Shown here one piece after another: positions 1 through 8,349 of a DNA stretch of 64,000 nt (the first letter of the stretch is position 1; every line of letters begins with the position of its first letter). The DNA lies in NCBI GenBank assembly GCA_965237765.1, contig OZ250157.1:2356001-2420000 (forward strand). Direction: 5' to 3'. The position numbers were made by a program, and so were the translations under genes. The stretch comes from WTGJ01 sp965237765. Its GTDB lineage: Bacteria; Chloroflexota; Anaerolineae; Aggregatilineales; Phototrophicaceae. Below the pieces are notes generated by a model. It searched no databases and was not told where the DNA came from. It saw only the letters and a program-made list of their open reading frames with translations.

Positions 1-683
1 TTACCGACCATGGCGGGGAACCAGCGCGTTTGCGCGCGCGCTTTCCCCATGTCACCGACCCATGCGGGCGCGGCCGCCATGATGCCAAAATCGGACATAT
101 CGCGGCCGGCGGCTTCGCCGGCACGGAGGGCTTGCTCGCTGAACCATTTCAAAAGCAGCGGCTCGGCCAATTGGATGACCAGGCCATCGCCTATTTCGCC
201 CGCCGTTTGCAGCGCCTTCGGGCCATAAGCGGCGACCCAAATGGGCAGCTCATAGCCTTCCGCCCAGGGCAGCTGAGTCTTTGTATCGCCGTAGCTGGCG
301 CCGTCGCCGTGCACGAGGGCTTTCACGGTATCCGTGAATTGGGCCATGCGCGCGAGTGTGTTGGGGCGCTTTCCCAGCACGCGGCGCGAACTATCCCCCC
401 GCCCCAGACCGAGCATGAAGCGGCCCTCGCTTTGATGTGCCAGCGTGGCGTATAGGCTGGCGGCGACCGACCATTCGCGCACGCCCGGATTGGTCACGAG
501 CGGCCCGAAAACCAGATGCTCGGTGTGCTCCATGCACATCGCCATCGTGACGTAGCATTCGCGCCAGAGCACGTGAGAATCGAAAAACCAGGCGTAACGG
601 AAGCCGGCCGCCTCTGCCTGCTGGCAGAGAGCGACAGTGCGTTGTGCGCTGATATCTCCCTTGAACGTGATTCCAAAATCCAT
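1..683 (-). CDS. LLM-class (luciferase-like) flavin/F420-dependent oxidoreductase, 3' end outside window
   Basis: The frame is open from the ATG at 683 to the window edge, so 227 N-terminal residues are visible and the C-terminus is missing. The start MDFGITFKG, the AEAAGFRYAWFFDSH segment and LGLGRGDSS followed later by PIWVAAYGPKALQTAGEIGDG are typical of the luciferase-like (beta/alpha)8 family that uses FMN or F420. It follows the nitrilase gene by 19 bases on the same strand, so it is probably the last known member of the mmsA operon. Inference: an accessory redox step in pyrimidine or related amide catabolism. The substrate cannot be read from the sequence. Confidence 0.8.
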   Translation of the reverse strand, partial: MDFGITFKGDISAQRTVALCQQAEAAGFRYAWFFDSHVLWRECYVTMAMCMEHTEHLVFGPLVTNPGVREWSVAASLYATLAHQSEGRFMLGLGRGDSSRRVLGKRPNTLARMAQFTDTVKALVHGDGASYGDTKTQLPWAEGYELPIWVAAYGPKALQTAGEIGDGLVIQLAEPLLLKWFSEQALRAGEAAGRDMSDFGIMAAAPAWVGDMGKARAQTRWFPAMVG

Positions 684-702
684 GCGATGCCCCTATTGCC
701 CG

Positions 703-1560
703 TTAGGCAGTTGAGACCGTATCCTGCGTGAGCAAGTCATACTGATCCGGGCGACGATTGAAATAGAAACTCCAGGTATCGCGCACTTCCTGGACGAGCG
801 AGAGGTCCATATCGCGAATGATCATCTCTTCGTCGTGCGCGCTAGCGACTTCGCCAATGAATTGACCCTTCGGGTCGCAGAAGTAGCTTTCGCCATAGAA
901 ATCGTTATCACCCCAGGGCTCGACGCCGACGCGGTTGATGGTGCCGACGAAGTATGTGTTGAAGATGGCATGTGCCGTCTGCTCTACGCGCCATAGGTGT
1001 TGGCTCAACCCGCGCGAAGTGGCGGAGGGGATGAAGACCATCTCGGCGCCACTGAGGCCCAGCACGCGCGCGCCTTCGGGAAAATGCCGATCGTGGCAGA
1101 TATACACACCCACTTTGCCGACCGCAGTATCAAAGACCGGGTAGCCTAGGTTGCCGGGGCGGAAGTAAAACTTCTCCCAGAAGCCGGGTAGGTGTGGAAT
1201 GTGTGTCTTGCGATATTTGCCAAGGTAGCGGCCGTCGGCATCGATGACCGCGCCGGTGTTGTAATAGACGCCGACGCCATCACGCTCGTACATGGAGGCG
1301 ACGAGCACGAGATTCAGCTCCTGCGCAAGCTTCTGTAGGCGCTCTGTTGTCGGGCCATCGGGAATGGGTTCAGTGAATCGGAAAAAATCGGGATCCTGGA
1401 TCTGGCAAAAATAGGGTCCATAAAAGAGTTCCTGGAAGCACATGATTTGCGCGCCTTCATCGGCCGCTTTACGCGCGTATTCTTCGTGCTTGACGATCAT
1501 CGACTCCTTATCGCCGGTCCAGGTCGCTTGCAGAAGGGCGCCGCGGACAATGCGAGACAT
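703..1560 (-). CDS. Nitrilase-superfamily amidohydrolase, probable beta-ureidopropionase (N-carbamoyl-beta-alanine amidase)
   Basis: 285 residues, the usual single-domain nitrilase length. The Glu-Lys-Cys triad is visible: Glu in CFQELFYGPYF, Lys in KYRKTHIPH and the nucleophilic Cys in VYICHDRHFPEG. The CFQELFYGPYFCQ and HIPHLPGFWEKFYF stretches resemble N-carbamoyl-beta-alanine and N-carbamoylputrescine amidases. The ATG at 1560 has AAGGAG upstream. It sits between a small gene and the LLM oxidoreductase and downstream of mmsA. That neighbourhood favours beta-ureidopropionase: it would release beta-alanine or beta-aminoisobutyrate, CO2 and ammonia in reductive uracil/thymine breakdown. N-carbamoylputrescine amidase is the main alternative. 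Confidence 0.82.
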   Translation of the reverse strand: MSRIVRGALLQATWTGDKESMIVKHEEYARKAADEGAQIMCFQELFYGPYFCQIQDPDFFRFTEPIPDGPTTERLQKLAQELNLVLVASMYERDGVGVYYNTGAVIDADGRYLGKYRKTHIPHLPGFWEKFYFRPGNLGYPVFDTAVGKVGVYICHDRHFPEGARVLGLSGAEMVFIPSATSRGLSQHLWRVEQTAHAIFNTYFVGTINRVGVEPWGDNDFYGESYFCDPKGQFIGEVASAHDEEMIIRDMDLSLVQEVRDTWSFYFNRRPDQYDLLTQDTVSTA

Positions 1561-1593
1561 TGGCTTATTACTCCTTGGGCTGTCTGTGATCGG

Positions 1594-1953
1594 TCATTGG
1601 GTAGTGGAATTGGCGGCGTGTTCGCGCTCGCAACGCAGCAGGATGCGCTGCGCTTGGCGAACGTTGATTTTGGGTGCAGCGTCACGAAAGAAAGCTGCCG
1701 CCACCGCCTCTCGCTCATCGATGGCCGCCGCTGCATCATGCAACGCTGCATAATCTAAGATATCGAGGCCGTGTATGGGCTCGAGCGTGATTTCCAGGAC
1801 ATGCTCGGCGCGCGTGCGCTCGAGGCGTTGGCGGCGTTTATCCGCGGCGCGTGCCTCATCATCTTTGCCCGTAGCGACATATGAGTCGCGCAGAGCTGCC
1901 TCTAGCTCAATGGCATAACTGAGGACGGCGCCGAAAGTGTTTAACGCGCGCAT
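1594..1953 (-). CDS. Small helical protein of unknown function (possible ferritin-like fold)
   Basis: 119 residues from the ATG at 1953, which lies 7 bases after the mmsA stop; a TTG at 1977 overlapping mmsA is an alternative start. It appears all-helical and charged, with four predicted helices. The first (AVLSYAIELEAALRDSY) and the last (with CEREHA, an ExxH pattern) are weakly reminiscent of ferritin-like proteins, but the full metal-ligand set is not evident. It lies inside the mmsA-nitrilase-LLM operon, so a role linked to that pathway is likely by context only. Confidence 0.55.
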   Translation of the reverse strand: MRALNTFGAVLSYAIELEAALRDSYVATGKDDEARAADKRRQRLERTRAEHVLEITLEPIHGLDILDYAALHDAAAAIDEREAVAAAFFRDAAPKINVRQAQRILLRCEREHAANSTTQ

Positions 1954-1960
1954 CGGATCG

Positions 1961-3412
1961 TCAGACCCAGCGCTCAATCACGACTTTGCGCTCGGTGTAG
2001 AACTCGATAGAATCTGCGCCTTGGCCGTGCAGATCACCGAAGAATGAATCTTTCTGTCCCCCAAAGGGGAAGGAAGCCGAAGGCGCCGCTACGCCGATAT
2101 TCACGCCGATATTGCCCGCGTTGACGTTGTATTTGAACTCGCGCGCGTAGTTGCCGTTCGTGGTGAAGATGCTCGCACCGTTGCCGAATTTGCTGCTATT
2201 GATGAGCTCAATCGCGTCCTCAAAAGTATCCGCTTTCATCAATGAGAGCACTGGCCCGAAGATTTCTTCGCGGGCAACGGACATCTCTGGTTGCACATCA
2301 GCGAGGATCGTGGGCCCGACGAAAGAGCCGTTTTCGTAGCCTTCCACCTGGATGTCGCGGCCATCCAAGAGTACTTCTGCGCCGGCCGCTTCGCCTTCTG
2401 CGATCATGCGCTCAATGCGCTCGCGGGCGGCGTCACTGACGACCGAACCCATTTGTGAGCTTTCTTCGAGGCCGTAGCCGACCTGCATTTCGCGGGCCTG
2501 TGCGCTGAGCTCGGCCTTGAGCGGCTCGTAGGCGTCGCCGATGCCGACGGCCACCGCCGCTGCTAAGCAACGTTGCCCCGCGCAACCATAAGCGGCGCCG
2601 AGGATGTTCTTTACACTCGCATCCAGATTGGCGTCTGGCATGACGGCGATGTAATTCTTGGCGCCGCCCTGGGCCTGGACGCGCTTACCGTTCCGAGTGC
2701 AGGTCTCGTAGATGATTTTGGCGACGGGTGTTGAGCCAACGAAGGAGACGCCAGTCACGCCGGGGTGTTCCATCAGCGCGGTGGAGGCGCTGACGCCACC
2801 ATGCAAGACGTTGACGACGCCTTCCGGCAAGTCCAGCTCATCGATCAGCTCAATGAGAAGGTTGGCGCTGAGCGGCGTTTGTGGCGAGGGCTTGAGGATG
2901 AAGGTATTGCCGCAAACGATAGCCGCGGGCAGAAACCAGAGCGGCACCATTGATGGGAAGTTGAAGGGTGTGATGGCGACGAAGACGCCGGCAGGCTGGC
3001 GGATGGTTGTCTCGTCGATACCGGAGCTGATGTCCTCCACGCCGTCGTTGCGCATCAGGTAGGGGATACCGATGGCGAAATCCACGCTCTCGATGCCGCG
3101 TCGCACTTCCCCGCGCGCTTCGTCGATGGTCTTACCGTTCTCGATGACGATGGTGCGAGCAACTTCTTCAAAGCGTTCTTCCAGCAGCACCTTGAAGTGA
3201 TGCATCGCTTGAGCGCGGCTGAGGAGCGGCGTGCGTCGCCATTCGTCGAAGCCGGCCAGCGCGGCCTGCACGGCGCGGTCTACATCCATCGCGTTAGACT
3301 CGGGGCAATGGCCGAGCAACTCGCAAGTCGCCGGGTTGTGCACCGGCACGCTCTCGTTACCAGCAGCGTCAACCCATTCGCCGCCAATGTAATTTTGGAT
3401 TCTCCCGACCAT
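1961..3412 (-). CDS. mmsA: CoA-acylating methylmalonate-semialdehyde dehydrogenase
   Basis: 483 residues from the ATG at 3412, preceded by AAAGGA; an upstream in-frame GTG at 3433 has no ribosome site. The aldehyde dehydrogenase fold is complete: the GGAKNYIAVMPDANLD segment and the catalytic Cys in CAGQRCLAA match the MmsA subgroup, which oxidises (methyl)malonate semialdehyde to propionyl-CoA or acetyl-CoA with NAD and CoA. In this cluster it would complete catabolism of beta-alanine (from uracil) and beta-aminoisobutyrate (from thymine) after the divergently encoded aminotransferase. It also serves valine and inositol breakdown elsewhere, but none of those genes is nearby. First gene of the minus-strand operon. 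Confidence 0.93.
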   Translation of the reverse strand: MVGRIQNYIGGEWVDAAGNESVPVHNPATCELLGHCPESNAMDVDRAVQAALAGFDEWRRTPLLSRAQAMHHFKVLLEERFEEVARTIVIENGKTIDEARGEVRRGIESVDFAIGIPYLMRNDGVEDISSGIDETTIRQPAGVFVAITPFNFPSMVPLWFLPAAIVCGNTFILKPSPQTPLSANLLIELIDELDLPEGVVNVLHGGVSASTALMEHPGVTGVSFVGSTPVAKIIYETCTRNGKRVQAQGGAKNYIAVMPDANLDASVKNILGAAYGCAGQRCLAAAVAVGIGDAYEPLKAELSAQAREMQVGYGLEESSQMGSVVSDAARERIERMIAEGEAAGAEVLLDGRDIQVEGYENGSFVGPTILADVQPEMSVAREEIFGPVLSLMKADTFEDAIELINSSKFGNGASIFTTNGNYAREFKYNVNAGNIGVNIGVAAPSASFPFGGQKDSFFGDLHGQGADSIEFYTERKVVIERWV

Positions 3413-3467
3413 GATCCATCCTTTCTGTGGCACGTGGCCCTAGTAAACCAGAATCATATAAACGGTC

Positions 3468-3495
3468 ATTCTAGCAGATGCGCGCAGCATTACAA
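3468..3495 (-). promoter_or_regulatory. Promoter of the mmsA operon
   Basis: On the minus strand TTGTAA (3490-3495) is separated by 16 bases from TAGAAT (3468-3473). The -10 is extended by TG one base upstream (TGCTAGAAT). Transcription would start near 3461, leaving a leader of about 48 bases before the mmsA ATG. Confidence 0.6.
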
Positions 3496-3541
3496 CCAGG
3501 TTAGACATGGCGGTGGCCCATTACCCTCGGCCCAGATTCCC

Positions 3542-3550
3542 TGCTAAGAT
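3542..3550 (+). promoter_or_regulatory. Extended -10 promoter of the aminotransferase/ABC operon
   Basis: TGCTAAGAT (3542-3550) is an extended -10. A weak -35 candidate, TTACCC, lies 18 bases upstream at 3521-3526. It faces away from the mmsA promoter, so the two arms share a control region of about 170 bases. I saw no obvious palindromic operator there. Confidence 0.5.
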
Positions 3551-3584
3551 AAGGTGAGTGCGGGCCAACAATGTGGAGCTATCA

Positions 3585-4871
3585 ATGACAGCTACGAGTG
3601 ACATCCTCGAGCGTTACGAGCGAGTGATTTTCCCCGCTGCAAAGCCTTATCACGAGGCGCCGCTGGTCGTGAGCCATGCCAAGGATCAGTATGTTTGGGA
3701 TGTGGATGGACAGCGTTATCTTGATTTCTTCGGCGGAGTACTTACCATCAGCTGCGGGCACTGCAATGACAAAATCACCGAGCGCGTCGCGCAGCAACTA
3801 CGCACGATACAGCATACGACGACGCTCTATATCAACGAGATCATGGTGCAAGTTGCGGAGAAAGTGGCGGCGCTCACGCCCGGGCGCTTGCAGAAATGCT
3901 ATTTCACCAATAGCGGTTCTGAGGCAATCGAAACGGCCATCCTGGCGGCGCGTTTGTACACTGGCAACTCGACCATTATCGCGCTGCGCCATGGTTATTC
4001 CGGGCGCACGATGCAGGCGATGAGCCTGACAGCGCACAGTGGCTGGCGCCTGGGCAATGTTGTGGATGCGAACGTGCGTCATGTCCGTAACCCCTATCAA
4101 TATCGCGCGCCAGATTGGATGAGCGAAGAAGAGCTGGTCGAGCTATGCGTGCTGGATCTGGAAGAGACGCTGGCGACGACGACGAATGGGCGCGTTGCTG
4201 CTTTTCTGGCGGAGCCGATCCAGGGCGCTGGCGGTTTCATTACGCCACCTGAATCGTATTTCGCGCGTATCGTCCCTATCATTCGGGAAGCCGGCGGTGT
4301 CTTCATCGCGGATGAGATCCAGACGGGTTGGGGGCGAACCGGTGGCAAGTGGTGCGGTATTGAGCATTGGGGCGTCGAGCCCGAAGTCATGACTTTTGCC
4401 AAGGGCATGGCCAATGGCTCGCCGATTGGTTGCACCGTCGCCACGCCTGAGGTGGCGGATGCGTTGGTCGGATCTACCTTCTCCACGTTTGGTGGCAACC
4501 CGGTGACCATGGCCAGTGCGTTGGCGACGTTGGAATATATCGAGGATCACGACCTGCCGACGAACGCGGCCGTCCGCGGTGCGCGGCTATCCGAACGGCT
4601 GCAGGAATTCGCGGATGAATTCAACTTCGTCGGCGAGGCGCGCGGTATGGGCCTCATGCAGGGGCTCGAATTCATCATCCCCGGTGGTAAAGAGCCGGAC
4701 GCAGCCCGCGCCAACGCGATGATCGACGCGGCCAAAGCACGTGGTTTGTTACTGGGCGAGGGTGGTCTCTATAACAACATCCTGCGAATTGCGCCACACC
4801 TTAACGTCTCCGCTCAAGATATGGAGACGGGCTGCGATATCATCGCCCAGGCGTTGTTGGATATTACTTGA
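3585..4871 (+). CDS. Class III PLP-dependent aminotransferase (probable beta-alanine/beta-aminoisobutyrate or 4-aminobutyrate transaminase)
   Basis: 428 residues from the ATG at 3585, chosen because GGAG lies 6 bases upstream; a GTG at 3558 is in frame without one. Class III features are present: the PLP phosphate site region FTNSGSEAIETAI, the EPIQGAGG segment, the cofactor Asp in FIADEIQTGWGRTG and the Schiff-base Lys in FAKGMANGSPIG. The family moves an amino group from omega-amino acids to pyruvate, 2-oxoglutarate or glyoxylate. Opposite mmsA and the beta-ureidopropionase-like gene, beta-alanine and beta-aminoisobutyrate are the natural substrates, giving semialdehydes for MmsA. Sequence alone does not exclude GABA or alanine-glyoxylate activity. 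Confidence 0.87.
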   Translation: MTATSDILERYERVIFPAAKPYHEAPLVVSHAKDQYVWDVDGQRYLDFFGGVLTISCGHCNDKITERVAQQLRTIQHTTTLYINEIMVQVAEKVAALTPGRLQKCYFTNSGSEAIETAILAARLYTGNSTIIALRHGYSGRTMQAMSLTAHSGWRLGNVVDANVRHVRNPYQYRAPDWMSEEELVELCVLDLEETLATTTNGRVAAFLAEPIQGAGGFITPPESYFARIVPIIREAGGVFIADEIQTGWGRTGGKWCGIEHWGVEPEVMTFAKGMANGSPIGCTVATPEVADALVGSTFSTFGGNPVTMASALATLEYIEDHDLPTNAAVRGARLSERLQEFADEFNFVGEARGMGLMQGLEFIIPGGKEPDAARANAMIDAAKARGLLLGEGGLYNNILRIAPHLNVSAQDMETGCDIIAQALLDIT

Positions 4872-4888
4872 CCGCGATGGCCTGAACA

Positions 4889-6622
4889 ATGAGCGCGGGG
4901 GACGCACACGCGGGAGCAAGGCCGAGGCGACGGCGTTATTTCTTAGTCGCGCTTGTATTGGTTACCGCAGTGTGGCTCTTTTTGTTGGCTGGGATCTGGG
5001 CCGCGCTCGGCGTAGATTCGCCAGTGCTCGTCAAATCAACACCAGGGCAACTCGCGCTCTGGCTGAGTGAGCAAGCGGAAGAAGAAGCGCCAAAATCTCT
5101 GCTCGGTCAGTATGCGAGCACCCGCCTGGTAGATGGCGAGGATTCCGAGCAGCTCGCCGCACGCCTGCTGACCGAGGTACGCGCGTTACTTGTGGTCTAC
5201 ACGTTCTCAGTAGGAATCGTTGCGTTCGTCGCTACCTATCTTTTTTGGCGGCGCAGCAATTTGCGGCAGCGCGCGCTCGTTGCGGTTCTCCTGGCGACGA
5301 TGGCCATGCTCTTCATCTATTCTCCGGCCACCAATCTGGCGCTTTTCTATAGCATCGTTGTGATTGGCTTGATATTGCTCGTGACGCTATTCGCTGACAC
5401 AGGCCGAAAAAGCCGCTTGGTCACTTTCTTTGCCTTCGTTAGCGCTTTGTTGCTCGGTTGGGAAGTGGTGAAATTGGGCGCTGACATCCTCGATTATCGC
5501 ATCACTCAACCTATGCCTGATTGGGATTACGCGACTTATCCTGATTTGGCGAGCGCTTTGGATGCGCTCGAGGTGGGAGAGCTGGACGCCGTCGTGGCAG
5601 ACCGCGGTTTGTTGGATGACCTGATGCCGCCCCATCCCATCACCACGCGGCAAACAGAAGAGGAGCGGAACGCCCTGCCTCGGCAAGGTTTGCGTTATGC
5701 TCGTATTTTTGCGCGGACGGAGAGATATCTCATCTTCCCCATAGATCCGAGATTCCTGACGCGTTTGACCATCGCAGTGCGTGAGGAGGATGCGGGGCGC
5801 TGGTCATCAGTGGCGGAATTGCGCTCGCTGAATATCGCCACCGACGCGGCCAGCTACGCTGATGAGCGTTATCTTTCGGCGCCGCGCAGACTAGTTTTGC
5901 TCAATTTGCGCATTTTGAACGATTTGAACTTGCCGCATTTGCAGTATGTCACGCGCGCATTCCTGCAGCCAGCGCGGCGGAACGGACCCTTCTTGCTCAT
6001 CAGCATCCTGAGCGGCGCGGCGGTATTCACACTGGCGGAGGCGGCGCTGGGTTTCGCGATCGGTGCGGCTTTGGGCCTTGTGCTCGGTGCGGTCTTCGCG
6101 CATTCGCGCCTGTTGGAACGCTCGTTTTTGCCATTCGTCGTTGCCTCGCAGACGGTGCCCATCCTCGCGTTCGCGCCGATGGTCGTGATCTGGTTGGGGG
6201 CGAGCGCAGTCTCGGTGGCTGTGATCGCCGCCTACTTGACCTTTTTCCCCGTTACCATCAACACCCTGCGCGGTTTGCTTTCACCCAGCCCCACTGCATT
6301 GGAGCTGATGCGCTCCTATGCCGCGAGCCGAATGGAAACGCTTTGGAAGTTGCGTTTGCCGACTGCCCTGCCATATATCTTCACCGCGCTCAAAGTATCG
6401 GCGACGGCAAGCGTGGTCGGCGCGATCATAGGCGAGTTGCCGTCGGGCATTTCCGATGGCCTCGGGCGTGCGATCTTGAATTTCTCTTCAGATTACAGCC
6501 TGGTTTCCACGCCGAAGCTATGGGCGAGCATCGTGACGGCGGCGGGCATCGGTATTCTCTTTTTCGTGTCGGTCACATTGGTCGAATGGCGTGTGCTGCG
6601 CCACTCTAGGCAACTGAGCTGA
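4889..6622 (+). CDS. ABC transporter permease with a large N-terminal membrane and extracytoplasmic extension
   Basis: 577 residues, about twice the length of the partner permease. The last ~210 residues form a normal BPD_transp_1 domain with the coupling motif near ELMRSYAASRMETLWKLRLP. The first ~370 are unusual: hydrophobic helices near residues 17-40, 98-120, 129-168 and 177-196, then a hydrophilic stretch at about 200-360. That stretch contains ALDALEVGELDAVVADRG and LTIAVREEDAGRWSSVAELR, which look like pieces of a periplasmic binding-protein lobe. It follows the aminotransferase by 17 bases and precedes the ATPase by 11. The role is the importer channel; the N-terminal part may capture or sense ligand (inference). 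Confidence 0.85.
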   Translation: MSAGDAHAGARPRRRRYFLVALVLVTAVWLFLLAGIWAALGVDSPVLVKSTPGQLALWLSEQAEEEAPKSLLGQYASTRLVDGEDSEQLAARLLTEVRALLVVYTFSVGIVAFVATYLFWRRSNLRQRALVAVLLATMAMLFIYSPATNLALFYSIVVIGLILLVTLFADTGRKSRLVTFFAFVSALLLGWEVVKLGADILDYRITQPMPDWDYATYPDLASALDALEVGELDAVVADRGLLDDLMPPHPITTRQTEEERNALPRQGLRYARIFARTERYLIFPIDPRFLTRLTIAVREEDAGRWSSVAELRSLNIATDAASYADERYLSAPRRLVLLNLRILNDLNLPHLQYVTRAFLQPARRNGPFLLISILSGAAVFTLAEAALGFAIGAALGLVLGAVFAHSRLLERSFLPFVVASQTVPILAFAPMVVIWLGASAVSVAVIAAYLTFFPVTINTLRGLLSPSPTALELMRSYAASRMETLWKLRLPTALPYIFTALKVSATASVVGAIIGELPSGISDGLGRAILNFSSDYSLVSTPKLWASIVTAAGIGILFFVSVTLVEWRVLRHSRQLS

Positions 6623-6633
6623 GCGGAGCAGAT

Positions 6634-7431
6634 ATGGAGAAGAAGAAGGCAGAAATCGTCATTGAAGCGGAGAGATTGCACAAAGTTTTCAATCCGGATA
6701 GCGAGGACCGCGTCGAAGCGCTTAGCGACATCAATTTGACAGTAAGGCGGGGAGAATTCATCTCGCTCATCGGCCCCTCCGGTTGCGGAAAATCGACTCT
6801 ATTGCGCCTGATGGGCGATTTGCTGCCGCTGCACGAAGGTGAGCTACACATCAATGGCAAGGTGCCGCGAGACGCGCGGCTGGATCGCGATTATGGCATC
6901 GTCTTCCAGGCCGCGACATTGTACGACTGGCGATCGGTGAGCAAGAATGTGCAATTACCGCTCGAAATCATGCGCTACTCCAAGCCGGAACGTGTAGCGC
7001 GCGCGCGGGAGTTGCTCGAGCTGGTCGAGTTGGGCGATTTTGAGAAGCATTACCCATGGCAACTATCGGGCGGCATGCAGCAGCGGGTGGCCATCGCGCG
7101 CGCGTTGGTCTTCGAACCGACGCTCTTGTTGATGGACGAGCCTTTTGGCGCGCTCGACGAATTCACGCGCGAACGCATGAATATGGAATTGATGCGCATC
7201 TGGGAGCAAAAGAACCTCACGGTCATCTTCGTGACGCATAGCATCCCGGAGGCTGTTTTCCTCTCGACGCGGGTAGTGGTGATGTCGGCGCGGCCGGGGC
7301 GAATCATCAAGATTGTGGAGAATGAGGTGGAATACCCGCGCGTTTTCGCCTCACGCAAGACACCGCGATATTACGAGACAGTGAACGAGGTGCGCGAGTC
7401 GTTGGCCTCCGCACACGGTTACGAGCTATGA
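6634..7431 (+). CDS. ABC transporter ATP-binding protein (nitrate/sulfonate/taurine/NMT1 type)
   Basis: 265 residues with Walker A GPSGCGKST, Q-loop IVFQAATLYDW, signature LSGGMQQR, Walker B LLLMDEPFGALDE and the H-loop His in VIFVTHSIPEA. The GALDEFTR segment after Walker B is typical of the SsuB/TauB/ThiZ group. The ATG at 6634 has GGAG upstream. Its last four bases overlap the next permease (ATGA), indicating translational coupling. It powers the importer made with the genes at 4889, 7428 and 8350. Confidence 0.95.
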   Translation: MEKKKAEIVIEAERLHKVFNPDSEDRVEALSDINLTVRRGEFISLIGPSGCGKSTLLRLMGDLLPLHEGELHINGKVPRDARLDRDYGIVFQAATLYDWRSVSKNVQLPLEIMRYSKPERVARARELLELVELGDFEKHYPWQLSGGMQQRVAIARALVFEPTLLLMDEPFGALDEFTRERMNMELMRIWEQKNLTVIFVTHSIPEAVFLSTRVVVMSARPGRIIKIVENEVEYPRVFASRKTPRYYETVNEVRESLASAHGYEL

Positions 7432-8261
7432 TATCGGCGATTTTCGCACAGGCGCTGGCCATCTTGCGAAAATATGCGCCGCCTATCGCACTAGCAGTGG
7501 GGGTGCTGTCGGTCTGGGAACTGGCAGTTACCATCTTCGAGATTCAACAATTCCTGTTACCCAAGCCCTCAGCAATTCTGGCGGAATATTTCACTGAGCT
7601 GCGCCTCTTTCTGGATCCAGAGAGATCTTCCATCTTGTTTGAGGCCAGCGGTGCTACGTTGCGCGAGGCGCTGGGGGGCTTCGTGATCGGTTGCGGAAGC
7701 GGCATCGGCATCGCGTTGCTGACGGCGCGCTGGACTGCGGTGAATGAGGCGTTGATGCCCTTCGCCATTGCCGCGAATTCGGTACCCATTATCGCCTTCG
7801 CGCCCATCATGAACAACTGGTTTGGCATCACCAACCCCTTTTCCAAGATGGCCATCGTGGCGATCATTGTCTTCTTCCCGACCATGATCAATACAGTGCG
7901 CGGCTTGACGCTCATCGACGCGAACCAGCTGGAGTTGATGCATTCCTATGCTGCCTCGCCGATGCGCATCATGCGGGATTTGCGCATCCCGAATGCCCTG
8001 CCCTTCGTCTTCAGCGCGTTGCGTATCGCCAGTTCTTTGAGCGTGATCGGTGCAGTCGTTGGCGAATTCTTTGGCGGTCCGCGGGCGACGCTGGGCGTTT
8101 TCATCACGCAGGAAGCGAGCAGCTTCGATTTCGCGCGGGCCTGGTCGGCGATCATCATGGCCTCGCTGATTGGATTGTCGTTGTATTTTGTCGTGCTGGC
8201 GTTGGAGCGGTGGCTGATGCCTTGGCACGTTTCACTACGGGGTGACCCAGCGGAAGTTTGA
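7428..8261 (+). CDS. ABC transporter permease (NMT1/ThiX-like)
   Basis: 277 residues, the standard length for this permease family, with about six hydrophobic segments and a coupling motif at ELMHSYAASPMRIMRDLRIPNALPF. It starts at an ATGA overlap with the ATPase gene. It closely parallels the C-terminal domain of the long permease (both have SVPIIAFAP/TVPILAFAP and FFPTMINTVRG/FFPVTINTLRG), so the two probably form a heterodimeric channel. The pair likely arose by duplication, after which one copy gained an N-terminal extension. Confidence 0.93.
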   Translation: MISAIFAQALAILRKYAPPIALAVGVLSVWELAVTIFEIQQFLLPKPSAILAEYFTELRLFLDPERSSILFEASGATLREALGGFVIGCGSGIGIALLTARWTAVNEALMPFAIAANSVPIIAFAPIMNNWFGITNPFSKMAIVAIIVFFPTMINTVRGLTLIDANQLELMHSYAASPMRIMRDLRIPNALPFVFSALRIASSLSVIGAVVGEFFGGPRATLGVFITQEASSFDFARAWSAIIMASLIGLSLYFVVLALERWLMPWHVSLRGDPAEV

Positions 8262-8287
8262 CATCACAATTTCTGCGCGATATGATC

Positions 8288-8307
8288 GACACGCGATGCT
8301 GCGTGTC
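8288..8307 (+). promoter_or_regulatory. Intercistronic hairpin before the binding-protein gene
   Basis: GACACGC and GCGTGTC form a perfect 7-bp stem with a 6-base loop in the 88-base gap between the permease and the solute-binding protein. No run of T follows. It could stabilise one transcript end so that the binding protein is made in excess, as is common in ABC operons. This is inference from position. Confidence 0.4.
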
Positions 8308-8349
8308 TGCGGTTACTGTTCAAAGAAGGAAAAAAGGAGCGTGGAGGAG

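Noticed and set aside
7569..8228. Long minus-strand open frame (about 219 codons) inside the permease gene
   Set aside because: It is antisense to a clear ABC permease, has low-complexity His/Arg/Asp composition and no domain or ribosome site. It is a mirror of high-GC coding sequence.
8262..8349. TPP riboswitch before the THI5-like binding protein
   Set aside because: The gap is only 88 bases and lacks the conserved TPP-box segments; it contains just a small hairpin.
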